NCBI GenBank assembly: GCA_037131735.1
Contig: JBAXQM010000002.1
Span: 124,001-188,000 of the forward strand
Direction: 5' to 3'
DNA from: CAIUPE01 sp037131735
GTDB lineage: Bacteria; Pseudomonadota; Alphaproteobacteria; Rhizobiales; Beijerinckiaceae
Length of the DNA stretch: 64,000 nucleotides
Positions 46,101-53,391 of this stretch are shown here, one piece after another. Both the position numbers and the translations under genes were made by a program. Under the pieces are notes generated by a model that had not been told where the DNA came from, did no database searches, and saw only the letters and a program-made list of their open reading frames with translations. The first letter of the stretch is position 1. Every line of letters begins with the position of its first letter.

Positions 46101-46479
46101 CTTGCAGATACTGACCTTTTGAGTCGACTACGTACCGGTCGTTGTTAACGCTGAACGAGCCGTTACGTGTGTAAACGGTTTGGCTCGAGGTGAGGCTGGG
46201 CTTCAGGGCGAAGAAGCCCTGACCGGAAATTGCCAAATCGAGCGCGTTCAAGGATGACTGAATGTTACCCTGTGTGAACTGCTGCTTGATCGATTTCAAA
46301 ATCGTACCCGAACCGATCGCGCTCGAGGCGTTCTGCAATGGTGACGTTGCGAAGATGTCGCCGAACTCAGCGCGGGCGCGTTTGAAGCCTGTCGTACCAA
46401 CGTTGGCGATGTTGTTCGAGATCGTCGAAATATCTGCCTGGGCGCCGTTGAGGCCGGTAAGTGAGGTATAGAATGACAT
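43123..46479 (-). CDS. flgE: flagellar hook protein, unusually large
   Basis: Hook subunit of 1118 aa; most FlgE are 400-600 aa. N-terminal MSFYTSLTGLNGAQADIST and ISNNIANVGTTGFKRARAEF, FALKPSLTSSQTVYTRNGSF early, and C-terminal EELVNLITAQRNFQANSKAI are the conserved D0/D1 parts. The extra sequence, roughly residues 180-950, forms Gly/Asp/Thr-rich beta domains on the hook surface. The frame is unbroken. It follows flgD by 48 bases, and its transcript ends at the hairpin at 42983-43020. GC content appears somewhat higher at both conserved ends than in the central part. Confidence 0.95.
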   Translation of the reverse strand: MSFYTSLTGLNGAQADISTISNNIANVGTTGFKRARAEFGDIFATSPLQNASSAIGSGTILKSIKQQFTQGNIQSSLNALDLAISGQGFFALKPSLTSSQTVYTRNGSFSVNNDRYVVDSKGQYLQVFPVNADGSVTSTSISSAQNLQLPVNSGLPAATTKIQLGLNLPADATIIPKDPKYTDANPYKFNRNDSSTFNQSTSITIYDSLGNPTIATIYYVKTSNATDISPSNKWQTHVFVGDNELDPALITAKDEQGKTLYMNKFGEVTSDPQSKDSTFVSGAPHPLWKFDDQTNRAASTAASVTGVNIRTNGFDFGDTDSLKVSIVTDPTEYGSTHEALPNSTDPSIPFWGKDMFTISDGNSQPVSVSIKAGDYTGTELAAEMTRAANEAFGDDKYINIKDTYLAGTATVPGNDIIQLNLNKIDAITGNPVPLDSPITLDLLGNAGLTGTAGGIEGKTPDLKLTRQELISLVQTRLNEQMNANYSELGKDSDTWVDETNPPIVVGYDVSKRALTFTPNRNLIGPNSPDPRSQFDSIQVYSPVTNGSDLGIPDQQSATKTLIRAGSVVTNNELVPNGDSVLDPADQRFGIQIKYNKDTRQFTFTSSASGETSNIKVGRAALHETAVQEQHGYAFTNDLASGDTVSIQINGKDYVFTATSAINAEDIASEIAADWITQTGGDIGDSVFSVEADSDGYLIISGDTSGDKFVPTVRINDTVKTEDASKLVKGATTGSVDLTSLNSDLNGPYEGSDNKLLGIGSTVFLQQTTTNGTGLEAAAAMAVGSRAIYSLKQTFYPNEQLGENRMTFTVDGVVGNVILPAGRAYTGDTFAAAIEERVNLIQDSKTGKTVSGVKVRFDPDNNNFVFTSGTTGSTSQINVVGSPNLGLSNVTTTQGSVPIITVPQQAQDENGNKLYIDANGNITTQSQGDAPNWVPLYLNQGQLTFDTVGKLSSPKEGVVYSPFDPGNGSNLINLNVDYGKFSTQYSQPFSVLSLQQDGYTSGKLDGLNIDATGTVRANYTNGQTQALGKIMLANFANPNGLKQVGNSNYVATSVSGDAALGQAGGDGFGSIQSGSLERSNVDITEELVNLITAQRNFQANSKAIETETTLTQTIIQIRG

Positions 46480-46527
46480 GGGGTGACGTGCCTTTCTCGG
46501 GTAAAACTTTTATTGTGATGTTTCGAC

Positions 46528-47238
46528 TTAGAATTTGATGCTCTTGATGTCGGTGAGATTGATTTTGCCAATCCCTCCAACAGTGAAGCTTTGTGCTTCG
46601 TTTCCGCTTGGAATTGATGCTTCCGTGATCGGGCCATAGACATCCGTGGCTGCGGCGCTTTGCTTCGAGCCTGACGTCATGATGGCCTTCACGGTGTAAT
46701 TGTTATCGCCGATGACATTGCCGCCGGCGTCTTTGCCATCCCAGCTGAAGCCCACAAGGCCTGAAGGATTAGCGCCGAGATCAATCGTCTTCACAAGTTC
46801 GCCCGTTGAACGAGAAATCTGAACGGTGAGTCCTGATGCGGATGCTGGAAGATCAACCGCACCGCTGATGCCGCCTGTCGAGTCCGCAAGAGCCGTTGAG
46901 CCGGGAACGAGAACAGTGCGGCCAACAAAACTAGCCGCTGTCGCAATGCGGTTTTGAGAGATTTCGCTCTGCACACTCGACATCGTCATATTGAGCTGTT
47001 GAATGCCCGTAACCGTTGAGAACTGGGCCATCTGCGCAATCATTTCAGTATTGGATTGCGGTTGAAACGGATCTTGGTTCGACATCTGCGCCGTCATCAA
47101 TTTCAAAAAGTCATCCTGACCGAGAGTTGTTTTCGGGGCGGATGAAGCTTGAGCATCGGAAAGTTTTTTTGCGCCAATCTTTGAAAGAAGAGCGTCGAGA
47201 GACTGTTGTGCTTGGGAAGAAATATTCGAAGTAGCCAT
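46528..47238 (-). CDS. flgD: hook-capping / hook assembly protein
   Basis: A 236-aa scaffold that caps the growing hook. The N-terminal conserved region is LGQDDFLKLMTAQMSNQDPF followed by QPQSNTEMIAQMAQFSTVTG. The C-terminal half has the FlgD Ig/tudor-like domain (VGFSWDGKDAGGNVIGD). It lies between flgC and flgE, the standard order. Confidence 0.95.
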   Translation of the reverse strand: MATSNISSQAQQSLDALLSKIGAKKLSDAQASSAPKTTLGQDDFLKLMTAQMSNQDPFQPQSNTEMIAQMAQFSTVTGIQQLNMTMSSVQSEISQNRIATAASFVGRTVLVPGSTALADSTGGISGAVDLPASASGLTVQISRSTGELVKTIDLGANPSGLVGFSWDGKDAGGNVIGDNNYTVKAIMTSGSKQSAAATDVYGPITEASIPSGNEAQSFTVGGIGKINLTDIKSIKF

Positions 47239-47257
47239 GGGGTCGCTTTCCTAAGGA

Positions 47258-47677
47258 TTACTTTCCGACATTGAGAGTTTTGATCAGAAGTGTCTTCGCA
47301 GTTGAAAGCACTTCGATATTGTTTTGATATTGGCGCGATGTTTCCAGCATATCGACCATCTCGGCATTTTGATCGATCGGTGGCGCGTAGATGTAACCGT
47401 CTTTATCAGCCAACGGATGATTAGGCTGATACCGCTTTTCAGGCGTTGCATCGGACTGGTAAATATCGGCCACATCGACAGTGGCGATACCGGTCTTTTC
47501 CATCACATCATGATACTGTGTTTCAAACACGGGCTTGATTGGACGATAAACCGTATCGGGACTGCCAGAGACAGACGCGGCATTGGCAAGGTTTGATGCA
47601 ACAGTGTTAAGGCGTACCTGTTGAGCGGCCATTGAACGGCCAGCGACATCAAAGATGGTGAGTTTATTTGTCATCAT
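47258..47677 (-). CDS. flgC: proximal rod protein
   Basis: A 139-aa rod protein with SMAAQQVRLNTVASNLANAA, PDTVYRPIKPVFETQY, and the C-terminal AEMVDMLETSRQYQNNIEVL. The start ATG overlaps the flgB stop (AATGATG), so the two are probably translationally coupled; a second in-frame ATG follows immediately. AAGAGGTG is the ribosome site. The fliE gene that often follows flgC is not here. Confidence 0.94.
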   Translation of the reverse strand: MMTNKLTIFDVAGRSMAAQQVRLNTVASNLANAASVSGSPDTVYRPIKPVFETQYHDVMEKTGIATVDVADIYQSDATPEKRYQPNHPLADKDGYIYAPPIDQNAEMVDMLETSRQYQNNIEVLSTAKTLLIKTLNVGK

Positions 47678-48060
47678 TCACCTCTTAATGCTTTGCGCAT
47701 GGTGCTGATGCGACCATTCAGGAAATTCAAAGTTGCTTCGTAATGTGTTGCGTTTTCAGCGAACTGAACCTGTTCGACATGAAGCTCGACTGTGTTGCCA
47801 TCAAGTGAGGGCGAGAGCGGCACACGATAGCGAACGTCGGCGGTGTCAGCTGTGCCGCCGACATCAATATGCGCGGATGATGTTTTAGTGATCTCACCGG
47901 TATTCATCGCGCTTTTATATGCGGCTTCAAAATCGATATCGCGCGCCTTGAAATGGGGCGTTGCGGCATTCGCAATATTCGAGCCGAGAATTTCCATCCG
48001 CTTTTGTCGCAAGGACAAGGCGGTTGAATCGGCTTTGAAAAGAGCGTCGAGAGCTTTCAT
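47674..48060 (-). CDS. flgB: proximal rod protein
   Basis: A 128-aa rod protein starting MKALDALFKADSTALSLRQK with RMEILGSNIANAATPHFKAR and the C-terminal VEQVQFAENATHYEATLNFL. First gene of the flgB-C-D-E transcript, about 50 bases downstream of a perfect sigma-54 promoter. Confidence 0.95.
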   Translation of the reverse strand: MKALDALFKADSTALSLRQKRMEILGSNIANAATPHFKARDIDFEAAYKSAMNTGEITKTSSAHIDVGGTADTADVRYRVPLSPSLDGNTVELHVEQVQFAENATHYEATLNFLNGRISTMRKALRGE

Positions 48061-48107
48061 CGATCCTGTCTCGTGGGTTCGTAAGGAACTTGTTTCGAGA
48101 CAGTATC

Positions 48108-48123
48108 AGCAACTTCCGTGCCA
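48108..48123 (-). promoter_or_regulatory. sigma-54 promoter of flgBCDE
   Basis: Minus strand TGGCACGGAAGTTGCT is identical to the sigma-54 consensus at every conserved position (TGGCACG, four bases, TTGCT). It is the best such site in the window. Confidence 0.9.
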
Positions 48124-48162
48124 CTTGCCGTTTGAGGGAGGTTAGGCGTCCCTCAAATCAGA

Positions 48163-48378
48163 TCAAAGAAAGCCGGGCGGGGGGTCTTTTTTGGCGTCTT
48201 GGCCCATAATCTGGCGAAGGGCGGAGGCAAAATTGCTGGCACCCCGGCGGCGCTTTTCTTCGCCCGTCATTTCACGACGTAATATGACGTCGCCGGCCCA
48301 ATCGGGGCCTTCAAGCGTATAGCCGCCATATTCTTTAAGGAGAGCGCGAATCGCGTCGAGAAATTCTTGCTGGGTCAT
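48163..48378 (-). CDS. small conserved-looking protein of unknown function
   Basis: A 71-aa charged soluble protein (MTQQEFLDAIRALLKEYGGY at the start, REMTGEEKRRRGASNFASAL in the middle). It lies 15 bases after the gene ending at 48394 and has a good AGGTGAGG ribosome site. It overlaps neither neighbour. Position before flgB suggests a flagellar accessory role, but no family is recognised. Confidence 0.6.
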   Translation of the reverse strand: MTQQEFLDAIRALLKEYGGYTLEGPDWAGDVILRREMTGEEKRRRGASNFASALRQIMGQDAKKDPPPGFL

Positions 48379-48393
48379 GCAAGCCTCACCTGT

Positions 48394-48843
48394 TCAGGCG
48401 AAGAGATCAAAAGCCAGTCGCCGTTCTGAGGGTGTCGCAGGCATCCGCGAGACCATCGCATAGAGGGTCGAAGCGTAATGCTGCATGAAAACAGGTTCGA
48501 GCGCGATCCGGGCTTCAAGGCGCGTGAGCGCGGGAATGGCATCAGATGGCGCGCCCCGTTGATTATAGACGAGCCGAAGCGGTTCATCAGGGCTGACGCT
48601 GGGGCGAAGAGGATCGCCGCCGCGGGAAGATGGTTTGCGTCGCGCTTCTTGAGAAAACGGAAGAATGACAGCTGCGGCATCGGTCGGTGGAAGATTATCG
48701 GGCGAGGCCGCGGTGACTTCGACCAAAGGGCGGGGAACAGGGATGCTCTCGTCAATAGCCGTCGCGCGTTGCGCGCCGGCAAGCGGCGGGAGCACGGTAT
48801 TTTGCGCTGGCTGGCGCACGGAGAGCGCGTCTGAAATCGCCAT
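48394..48843 (-). CDS. hypothetical protein upstream of flgB
   Basis: A 149-aa soluble protein. The first 90 residues are Pro/Ala/Ser-rich and likely disordered. The C-terminal part (EPLRLVYNQRGAPSDAIPAL, RMPATPSERRLAFDLFA) is more ordered. It is followed after 15 bases by the 71-aa gene, so the two form an operon. An overlapping frame at 48375-48920 has Arg/Ser-rich, implausible sequence and is rejected. Function unknown. Confidence 0.6.
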   Translation of the reverse strand: MAISDALSVRQPAQNTVLPPLAGAQRATAIDESIPVPRPLVEVTAASPDNLPPTDAAAVILPFSQEARRKPSSRGGDPLRPSVSPDEPLRLVYNQRGAPSDAIPALTRLEARIALEPVFMQHYASTLYAMVSRMPATPSERRLAFDLFA

Positions 48844-49085
48844 GTTGACCCCGACAACAGGCGGCGCCCGTTTGGCGCAACTCTGTCGTTAGATACAACT
48901 TTTAATTGAAATCGCTTCATGGCGCTACAGAAAAGGTTAATTGTCCCCGTTACCGAACCCTGACGGGCCGGATCACAGGCTCTGAAAATCAGAGATTTCT
49001 TTTTATTTTAAGAGGTTAGAGACGTCTTAGTCCGTAAATCTATGGGGTGGGGTGGTGTCCTTGTTGGGCTTCATTTGTGAGGGGT

Positions 49086-49910
49086 TTAGCCGAGCTGCTC
49101 GGCAGCCGTCCGGATCATTTCACTGCCGGCCTGCAAGGCACGAGAGCTACCGTTATAAGCCTGTTGGGCCGCGATCATGCTCATGAGCTCAGAGGTGATG
49201 TCGACATTGGATTGTTCCAGATTGCCTTGCGCAAAAACGCCAAGTCCGTCGGAGCCACCGCGACCAAATTGGGGCTCACCTGAATCCTGGCTGGTTGTGT
49301 AGCGTGTATTGCCGATCGCTTTGAGGCCATTATCATTTTCAAATCGTGCGACCGCGAGATAGGCGACCTTGTTGATCGCGCCGGTCGCCGCATTCGTGAC
49401 AGAAAGCAGGCCTTGCGCGTCAACCGTGATCGAGCCGAGCTTTGAAGGGTCGTTTCCGACCGCTTTAAAAAGATTGATGGCTTGTAGATTGGGGTTCTGC
49501 AACGTGCCCGAGAGTGAGGGATTGCCCATTACGGGCGCGCCGCTTTGATCGACGAGATAGCCGTCGGCGGTGACAGTCAGTGCTCCAGCACGTGAAAAGC
49601 TCATATCGCCTTCGCCTGTCGGATTGGCGGGATCGCCAAACACAAGATAGCCCGCGCCCTGAAGAGCAACATCAAGGCTTCCGCCGGTTTGCTTCATTCC
49701 CCCTTGTTCGACCGAACGCCGCATGGCGACAGACATCACGCCTTTGCCGGCCTCTGTGCCCGGGCGCATAGCCGTGCTCTCGCCCATAACATCCGCAAAT
49801 TGGGCCATCGATTTTTTAAAGCCGGTGGTGCTTGCATTGGCGAGATTGTTCGAGATTGCGCTGAGCTGCTTGGAGGCAGCGGTCAATCCCGTGAGTGGCG
49901 TGCGTAACAT
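49086..49910 (-). CDS. extra flagellar hook/rod-family protein (FlgE/FlgF/FlgG-like)
   Basis: A 274-aa protein with the rod/hook N-terminal motif AISNNLANASTTGFKKSM, central LDVALQGAGYLVFGDPAN, and the C-terminal TSELMSMIAAQQAYNGSSRA. It is additional to the full-length flgE, flgF and flgG at 41.3-46.5 kb. FKKSMAQFADVMG resembles FlgE more than FlgG, so it may be a short hook-like protein or a specialised rod segment. It stands alone with its own sigma-54 promoter, separate from the main operons. Confidence 0.85.
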   Translation of the reverse strand: MLRTPLTGLTAASKQLSAISNNLANASTTGFKKSMAQFADVMGESTAMRPGTEAGKGVMSVAMRRSVEQGGMKQTGGSLDVALQGAGYLVFGDPANPTGEGDMSFSRAGALTVTADGYLVDQSGAPVMGNPSLSGTLQNPNLQAINLFKAVGNDPSKLGSITVDAQGLLSVTNAATGAINKVAYLAVARFENDNGLKAIGNTRYTTSQDSGEPQFGRGGSDGLGVFAQGNLEQSNVDITSELMSMIAAQQAYNGSSRALQAGSEMIRTAAEQLG

Positions 49911-49974
49911 GGCTTATCCTGACATCTTCTTTAGGGGGCGCCCGTTTTCGGACACATGACTCCATTCAAAAGAC

Positions 49975-49990
49975 AGCAAGTCTCGTGCCA
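49975..49990 (-). promoter_or_regulatory. sigma-54 promoter of the extra hook/rod gene
   Basis: Minus strand TGGCACGAGACTTGCT matches every conserved position of the -24/-12 consensus. It lies about 65 bases upstream of the start at 49910. Confidence 0.87.
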
Positions 49991-50078
49991 TGCGGTGGGT
50001 TTAACCTTTTTGAACGCGGCAATTGCCGTCTGTCAGGGCTGCGGCTAAAGTCCCGCCGTTTTTTGTAGAGAGTTCGTA

Positions 50079-50513
50079 ATGATCAGCCCCAAACTTCTGC
50101 AGGGCTTTAAAGCCAAGTCGCGGCAGATTGTATCTGTCCCGACGCCGATCGCCGATGTCCGCTCGGCGCTTATCGCCTTGATTGATGATTATTGGCGATT
50201 CTACTGCAACCCGAATGATTACTCATATCTTGAAACGCGATTTGATCCGCGTACCGGTGACTCATACGAAGTTCATGTGCCCGGGCGTTGGCGTCATACT
50301 CACAATATCATTGAGCGGCGTGATGGTTTGACCGTCATCTCCATTGAATGGCAGGGGCGCTTTTTACCTTTGACCCGAAAGGGTGATCAGGAAATTGTCT
50401 TGGGTGTAGCAACTCAAGAAACTGTTGAGCAAATTCTTGCTGAGATTAAACATGCGGTGAAAACGGGAAAGCTTGATCAATGGCTTTTCCGCGATTTACT
50501 GCCGCCGGCCTAA
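50079..50513 (+). CDS. hypothetical protein convergent with fliA
   Basis: A 144-aa soluble protein starting MISPKLLQGFKAKSRQIVSV. It is rich in Arg, Trp and Tyr in the middle (RFYCNPNDYSYLETRF, VPGRWRHTHNIIERRD), probably a small alpha/beta domain. Its last four bases overlap the convergent fliA stop. No membrane segment or signal peptide. Not recognised. Confidence 0.6.
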   Translation: MISPKLLQGFKAKSRQIVSVPTPIADVRSALIALIDDYWRFYCNPNDYSYLETRFDPRTGDSYEVHVPGRWRHTHNIIERRDGLTVISIEWQGRFLPLTRKGDQEIVLGVATQETVEQILAEIKHAVKTGKLDQWLFRDLLPPA

Positions 50514-51223
50514 TCTTCTCCCATCCAATTTCGCAATTGACCGATCGCGGCCTTTTTAATTTGAGAAACTCGTCCGATTGAGATCGATAATGATTCAGCG
50601 ATTTCCTCAAGGTTCATTTCCTCGACATAATAAAGCTGCAATACCATCGCGTCGCGCTCATTAAGCTTTTTAAGGTTAGCAACAAGGCGCTCGCGTAATT
50701 CTCCCGAAAGCAGAGCATGTTCCGGTGTGGGCCGTTCATCTGCAAACCAAACCGAATGATCATCATAAATCTCGTCGAGAGATTTGTCTGACGTCTTCGC
50801 GATTTGTCCGTACCAGACTTGAAGCTCAGGAACGCCAATACCGAGTTTTTCTGCAATCAAAGATTGATTTTCAGCATCTTTGCCTTCAGCGATTAGATCG
50901 CGCTTTGCCTGCGCAATGCGATCGCGCCGCTGCACACCTGTTCGTGTCAGAGTGAGATTATTCCGAACGTGATCAACAAGGGCGCCACGCACGCGAATTG
51001 TTGCATAGGAACCAAATGTAGCTTCGCCAGTGTCTTGAAACCGTTGAGCGGCTTCTACCAGAGCCGTCATGCCGATCTGAATCAAATCATCAATGTCGAG
51101 AAGATCTCGAACACGACCATGAATCTGCCAGGCAATCTTGCGCGCAAGCGGCATATGGAGCCGCACGCGTTCATTGATATCCTGAACGCTTAGCGCTTTG
51201 GTTGTATAAGCCTTAAGACCCAT
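50510..51223 (-). CDS. fliA: flagellar sigma factor sigma-28
   Basis: A 237-aa RNA polymerase sigma factor of the FliA type: region 2 includes DIDDLIQIGMTALVEAAQRF and FGSYATIRVRGALVDHVRNN; region 3 has AEKLGIGVPELQVW; region 4 has MVLQLYYVEEMNLEEIAESL and ISIGRVSQIKKAAIGQLRNW. It ends the flhA-flhF-flhG-fliA series. Although FliA is present, the flagellin 1 and fliD promoters here are of the sigma-54 type, so its targets remain open. Confidence 0.93.
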   Translation of the reverse strand: MGLKAYTTKALSVQDINERVRLHMPLARKIAWQIHGRVRDLLDIDDLIQIGMTALVEAAQRFQDTGEATFGSYATIRVRGALVDHVRNNLTLTRTGVQRRDRIAQAKRDLIAEGKDAENQSLIAEKLGIGVPELQVWYGQIAKTSDKSLDEIYDDHSVWFADERPTPEHALLSGELRERLVANLKKLNERDAMVLQLYYVEEMNLEEIAESLSISIGRVSQIKKAAIGQLRNWMGED

Positions 51224-51226
51224 CGA

Positions 51227-52048
51227 TCAGGCCCCAACTGCTTGTCGTTCTAAAGCGACCGTTGGCCGGAAAAAGCCAATAGCCCCTTCATCGACAGAAG
51301 GTGGAGTTGTCGCATGAATTTTTTCAGCGATGCGCATAATGGCTTTTGCCGAAACCGAGTTCGGAAAGCTGCTGACAACCGGTTCACATTTTCCCACAGC
51401 ACGCGCAAGGCGTTCATCTTCCGGCACAGTGCCGATATGATTGAGACTCACTTTCAAGAAACGATCAGTGATTGCGCGGAAGCGTGAGAAGATCTGCGCG
51501 CCGACAGCATCATTTGCTGCACGATTGATGATGATGTCGAATCGATCGCGACCCGTATCTTGATGAAGGACTTTGATCGATGCATAGGCATCGACAAAGG
51601 CGGTCGGCTCGCCGACGACAACGACGATGACGCGATCACAAGCCGCAACAAAGTCGATCACATTGGCCTCGACGCCTGCAGCCGTATCGACGATCAAATG
51701 ATCAACAGCACCGGATAGTTCCGAAAAGCCTCTTATGATCTCTTGGCGTTTTTCGACGGAGAGGCCCATCACTTCGGCGAGGCCGCTACCACCCGCAATC
51801 ATTTTTACACCGAGCGGTGATTCAACGACGGTATCTGCCATGCTGCATTGGCCCGACAGCGCATCGACAATCGTGCGGTTAGGACGACATCCAAGAACAA
51901 GGTGAGCATTGGCGAGGGCGAGATCGGCATCAAAAATGCCGACCCGCTGCCCGGCCTTATGAAGAGCGAGCGCGAGATTAACGGAGAGGTTAGTCTTGCC
52001 GACTCCGCCTTTTCCGCTCGTTATGGCCGTGGCCTGAGGACGCTTCAT
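51227..52048 (-). CDS. flhG: MinD-like ATPase controlling flagellar number
   Basis: A 273-aa ParA/MinD-type ATPase (FlhG/FleN/YlxH). The deviant Walker A is SGKGGVGKT near residues 11-19; GIFDADLALANAHLVLG and HLIVDTAAG follow. FlhG limits the number of polar flagella by acting on FlhF. It lies 35 bases after flhF and 3 bases before fliA, a layout seen in polar flagellates. Confidence 0.92.
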   Translation of the reverse strand: MKRPQATAITSGKGGVGKTNLSVNLALALHKAGQRVGIFDADLALANAHLVLGCRPNRTIVDALSGQCSMADTVVESPLGVKMIAGGSGLAEVMGLSVEKRQEIIRGFSELSGAVDHLIVDTAAGVEANVIDFVAACDRVIVVVVGEPTAFVDAYASIKVLHQDTGRDRFDIIINRAANDAVGAQIFSRFRAITDRFLKVSLNHIGTVPEDERLARAVGKCEPVVSSFPNSVSAKAIMRIAEKIHATTPPSVDEGAIGFFRPTVALERQAVGA

Positions 52049-52083
52049 GATACGCTACCAACGCTACACGATAAACAAAAAGG

Positions 52084-53379
52084 TCAGTTCAGCTGTTCAG
52101 CTTCGCTGCCGACGAGGCTCGAATGAATGACGCTTTCGAGCATGTCCGAATCAGGCTCCATCAACCCTTTCACAAGATGAGAGGTTGACGCAAGAAAGGC
52201 AACGCCTGGTCCGCGTAAGCTCAAAAGGCTGAAGGTTGAAAGCGAAAGCGGGGCTTCATCGAGTTTCGTCAAAGCCAGCGCGTCAAGATTAGGATAGCGA
52301 GAGAGCATCCGGTCAACCGAATCGGTCGACAGATTGGCGGCAATCGCGCCCACACTATACATTTCTGGCAACTCGTCACGGTGACGCTCAAGAATATCGA
52401 GCAACACACCATTTTCATGCGGTTGGCTCGGCATGTCGATGAAGAGCGAGAGGCGCTGACCAGAATTGGTTGTCAGCTTGGCGAGTTCAGACGGATGTTC
52501 GACATCGATCACAGGCACATCAAGAATTTTGCCATAAGCGCGCAATTGCTCGGCAGCGCCAAACCGATTGGCGTCAGCATTCACAAAAGTTAGGCGCTCA
52601 TCAGGTGATTCAATGCGCGCTTTCGCAGCCAATTGCGCGAGCAATGTTGTCTTGCCCGAGCCGCTTGGTCCCAAAGTCAGGACAACCCGGGGGCCGCCGG
52701 TCAGTTTCGGGGGCGATTTGTGGAGCATGCGATCAGCGAGGAATTTTGCAAAGCAGCGATCCGGATCGATCGATGCCAAAGCCCCCGATTGTGCGAGAAA
52801 TACTGAAATCAAAGCGGGGGAAGCGCCTGCGGACTTCAAGCCGCTCATCATGACCTCTTGGCCAAGCATAGCACGAATTTCTTTGACCGATTGTTCAATC
52901 GCATCAAGTCGGCGATCATCGAGCGGTGCAGCAATAACGGGCTTTTCTTCGTTGACGGGCTTTGCCTCAACTTGTGGTTCCTCGACCTTTTGCGCAGCAG
53001 CTTTGCCGGCAGGGGCCGGGCGGAATTGGAAGCCAGAGGGACGAAGGAGTTCTTCAGCGCGTCCGCTTTCAAGAAGAATGTCGGCAAATTTTTGCGAAGC
53101 GCTTTTTGAGGCGCTTGGCTTTTTGAGAACATCCGTTGTGCGTTCAGCAATGACGTCGGACTGCAGTTTCTTCTGTGCTTTTTTCAAGCGTGTCAGCGTT
53201 GGCTCTTCGTCATCGATATCAAATTTTGCTGCACCTTTTTGAGGGTGACCTGCAACGATTTCAATACCGCCAGGAACTTTGCGCGTTGAAAGAATGACGG
53301 CGTCTTCCCCAAAGTCCCGCATGATACGGGCCATAGCTTCGCGACTATCTTCTGCTACGATTTTTGTACGTTGCATCAT
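52084..53379 (-). CDS. flhF: SRP-type GTPase for flagellar placement
   Basis: A 431-aa protein. The N-terminal part starts MMQRTKIVAEDSREAMARIM with EDAVILSTRKVPGG (basic domain B); the C-terminal NG GTPase domain has P-loop GPSGSGKTT around residue 235, VNADANRFGAAEQL, and TKLDEAPLS (G4 TKxD). FlhF marks the pole for flagellum assembly. Its presence supports a polar flagellum. Confidence 0.93.
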   Translation of the reverse strand: MMQRTKIVAEDSREAMARIMRDFGEDAVILSTRKVPGGIEIVAGHPQKGAAKFDIDDEEPTLTRLKKAQKKLQSDVIAERTTDVLKKPSASKSASQKFADILLESGRAEELLRPSGFQFRPAPAGKAAAQKVEEPQVEAKPVNEEKPVIAAPLDDRRLDAIEQSVKEIRAMLGQEVMMSGLKSAGASPALISVFLAQSGALASIDPDRCFAKFLADRMLHKSPPKLTGGPRVVLTLGPSGSGKTTLLAQLAAKARIESPDERLTFVNADANRFGAAEQLRAYGKILDVPVIDVEHPSELAKLTTNSGQRLSLFIDMPSQPHENGVLLDILERHRDELPEMYSVGAIAANLSTDSVDRMLSRYPNLDALALTKLDEAPLSLSTFSLLSLRGPGVAFLASTSHLVKGLMEPDSDMLESVIHSSLVGSEAEQLN

Positions 53380-53391
53380 AATTTAGTCTCC

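Noticed and set aside
48375..48920. 181-codon frame overlapping the 149-aa gene
   Set aside because: Its translation is Arg/Ser-rich and it overlaps a frame with better protein-like composition and spacing to its neighbour.
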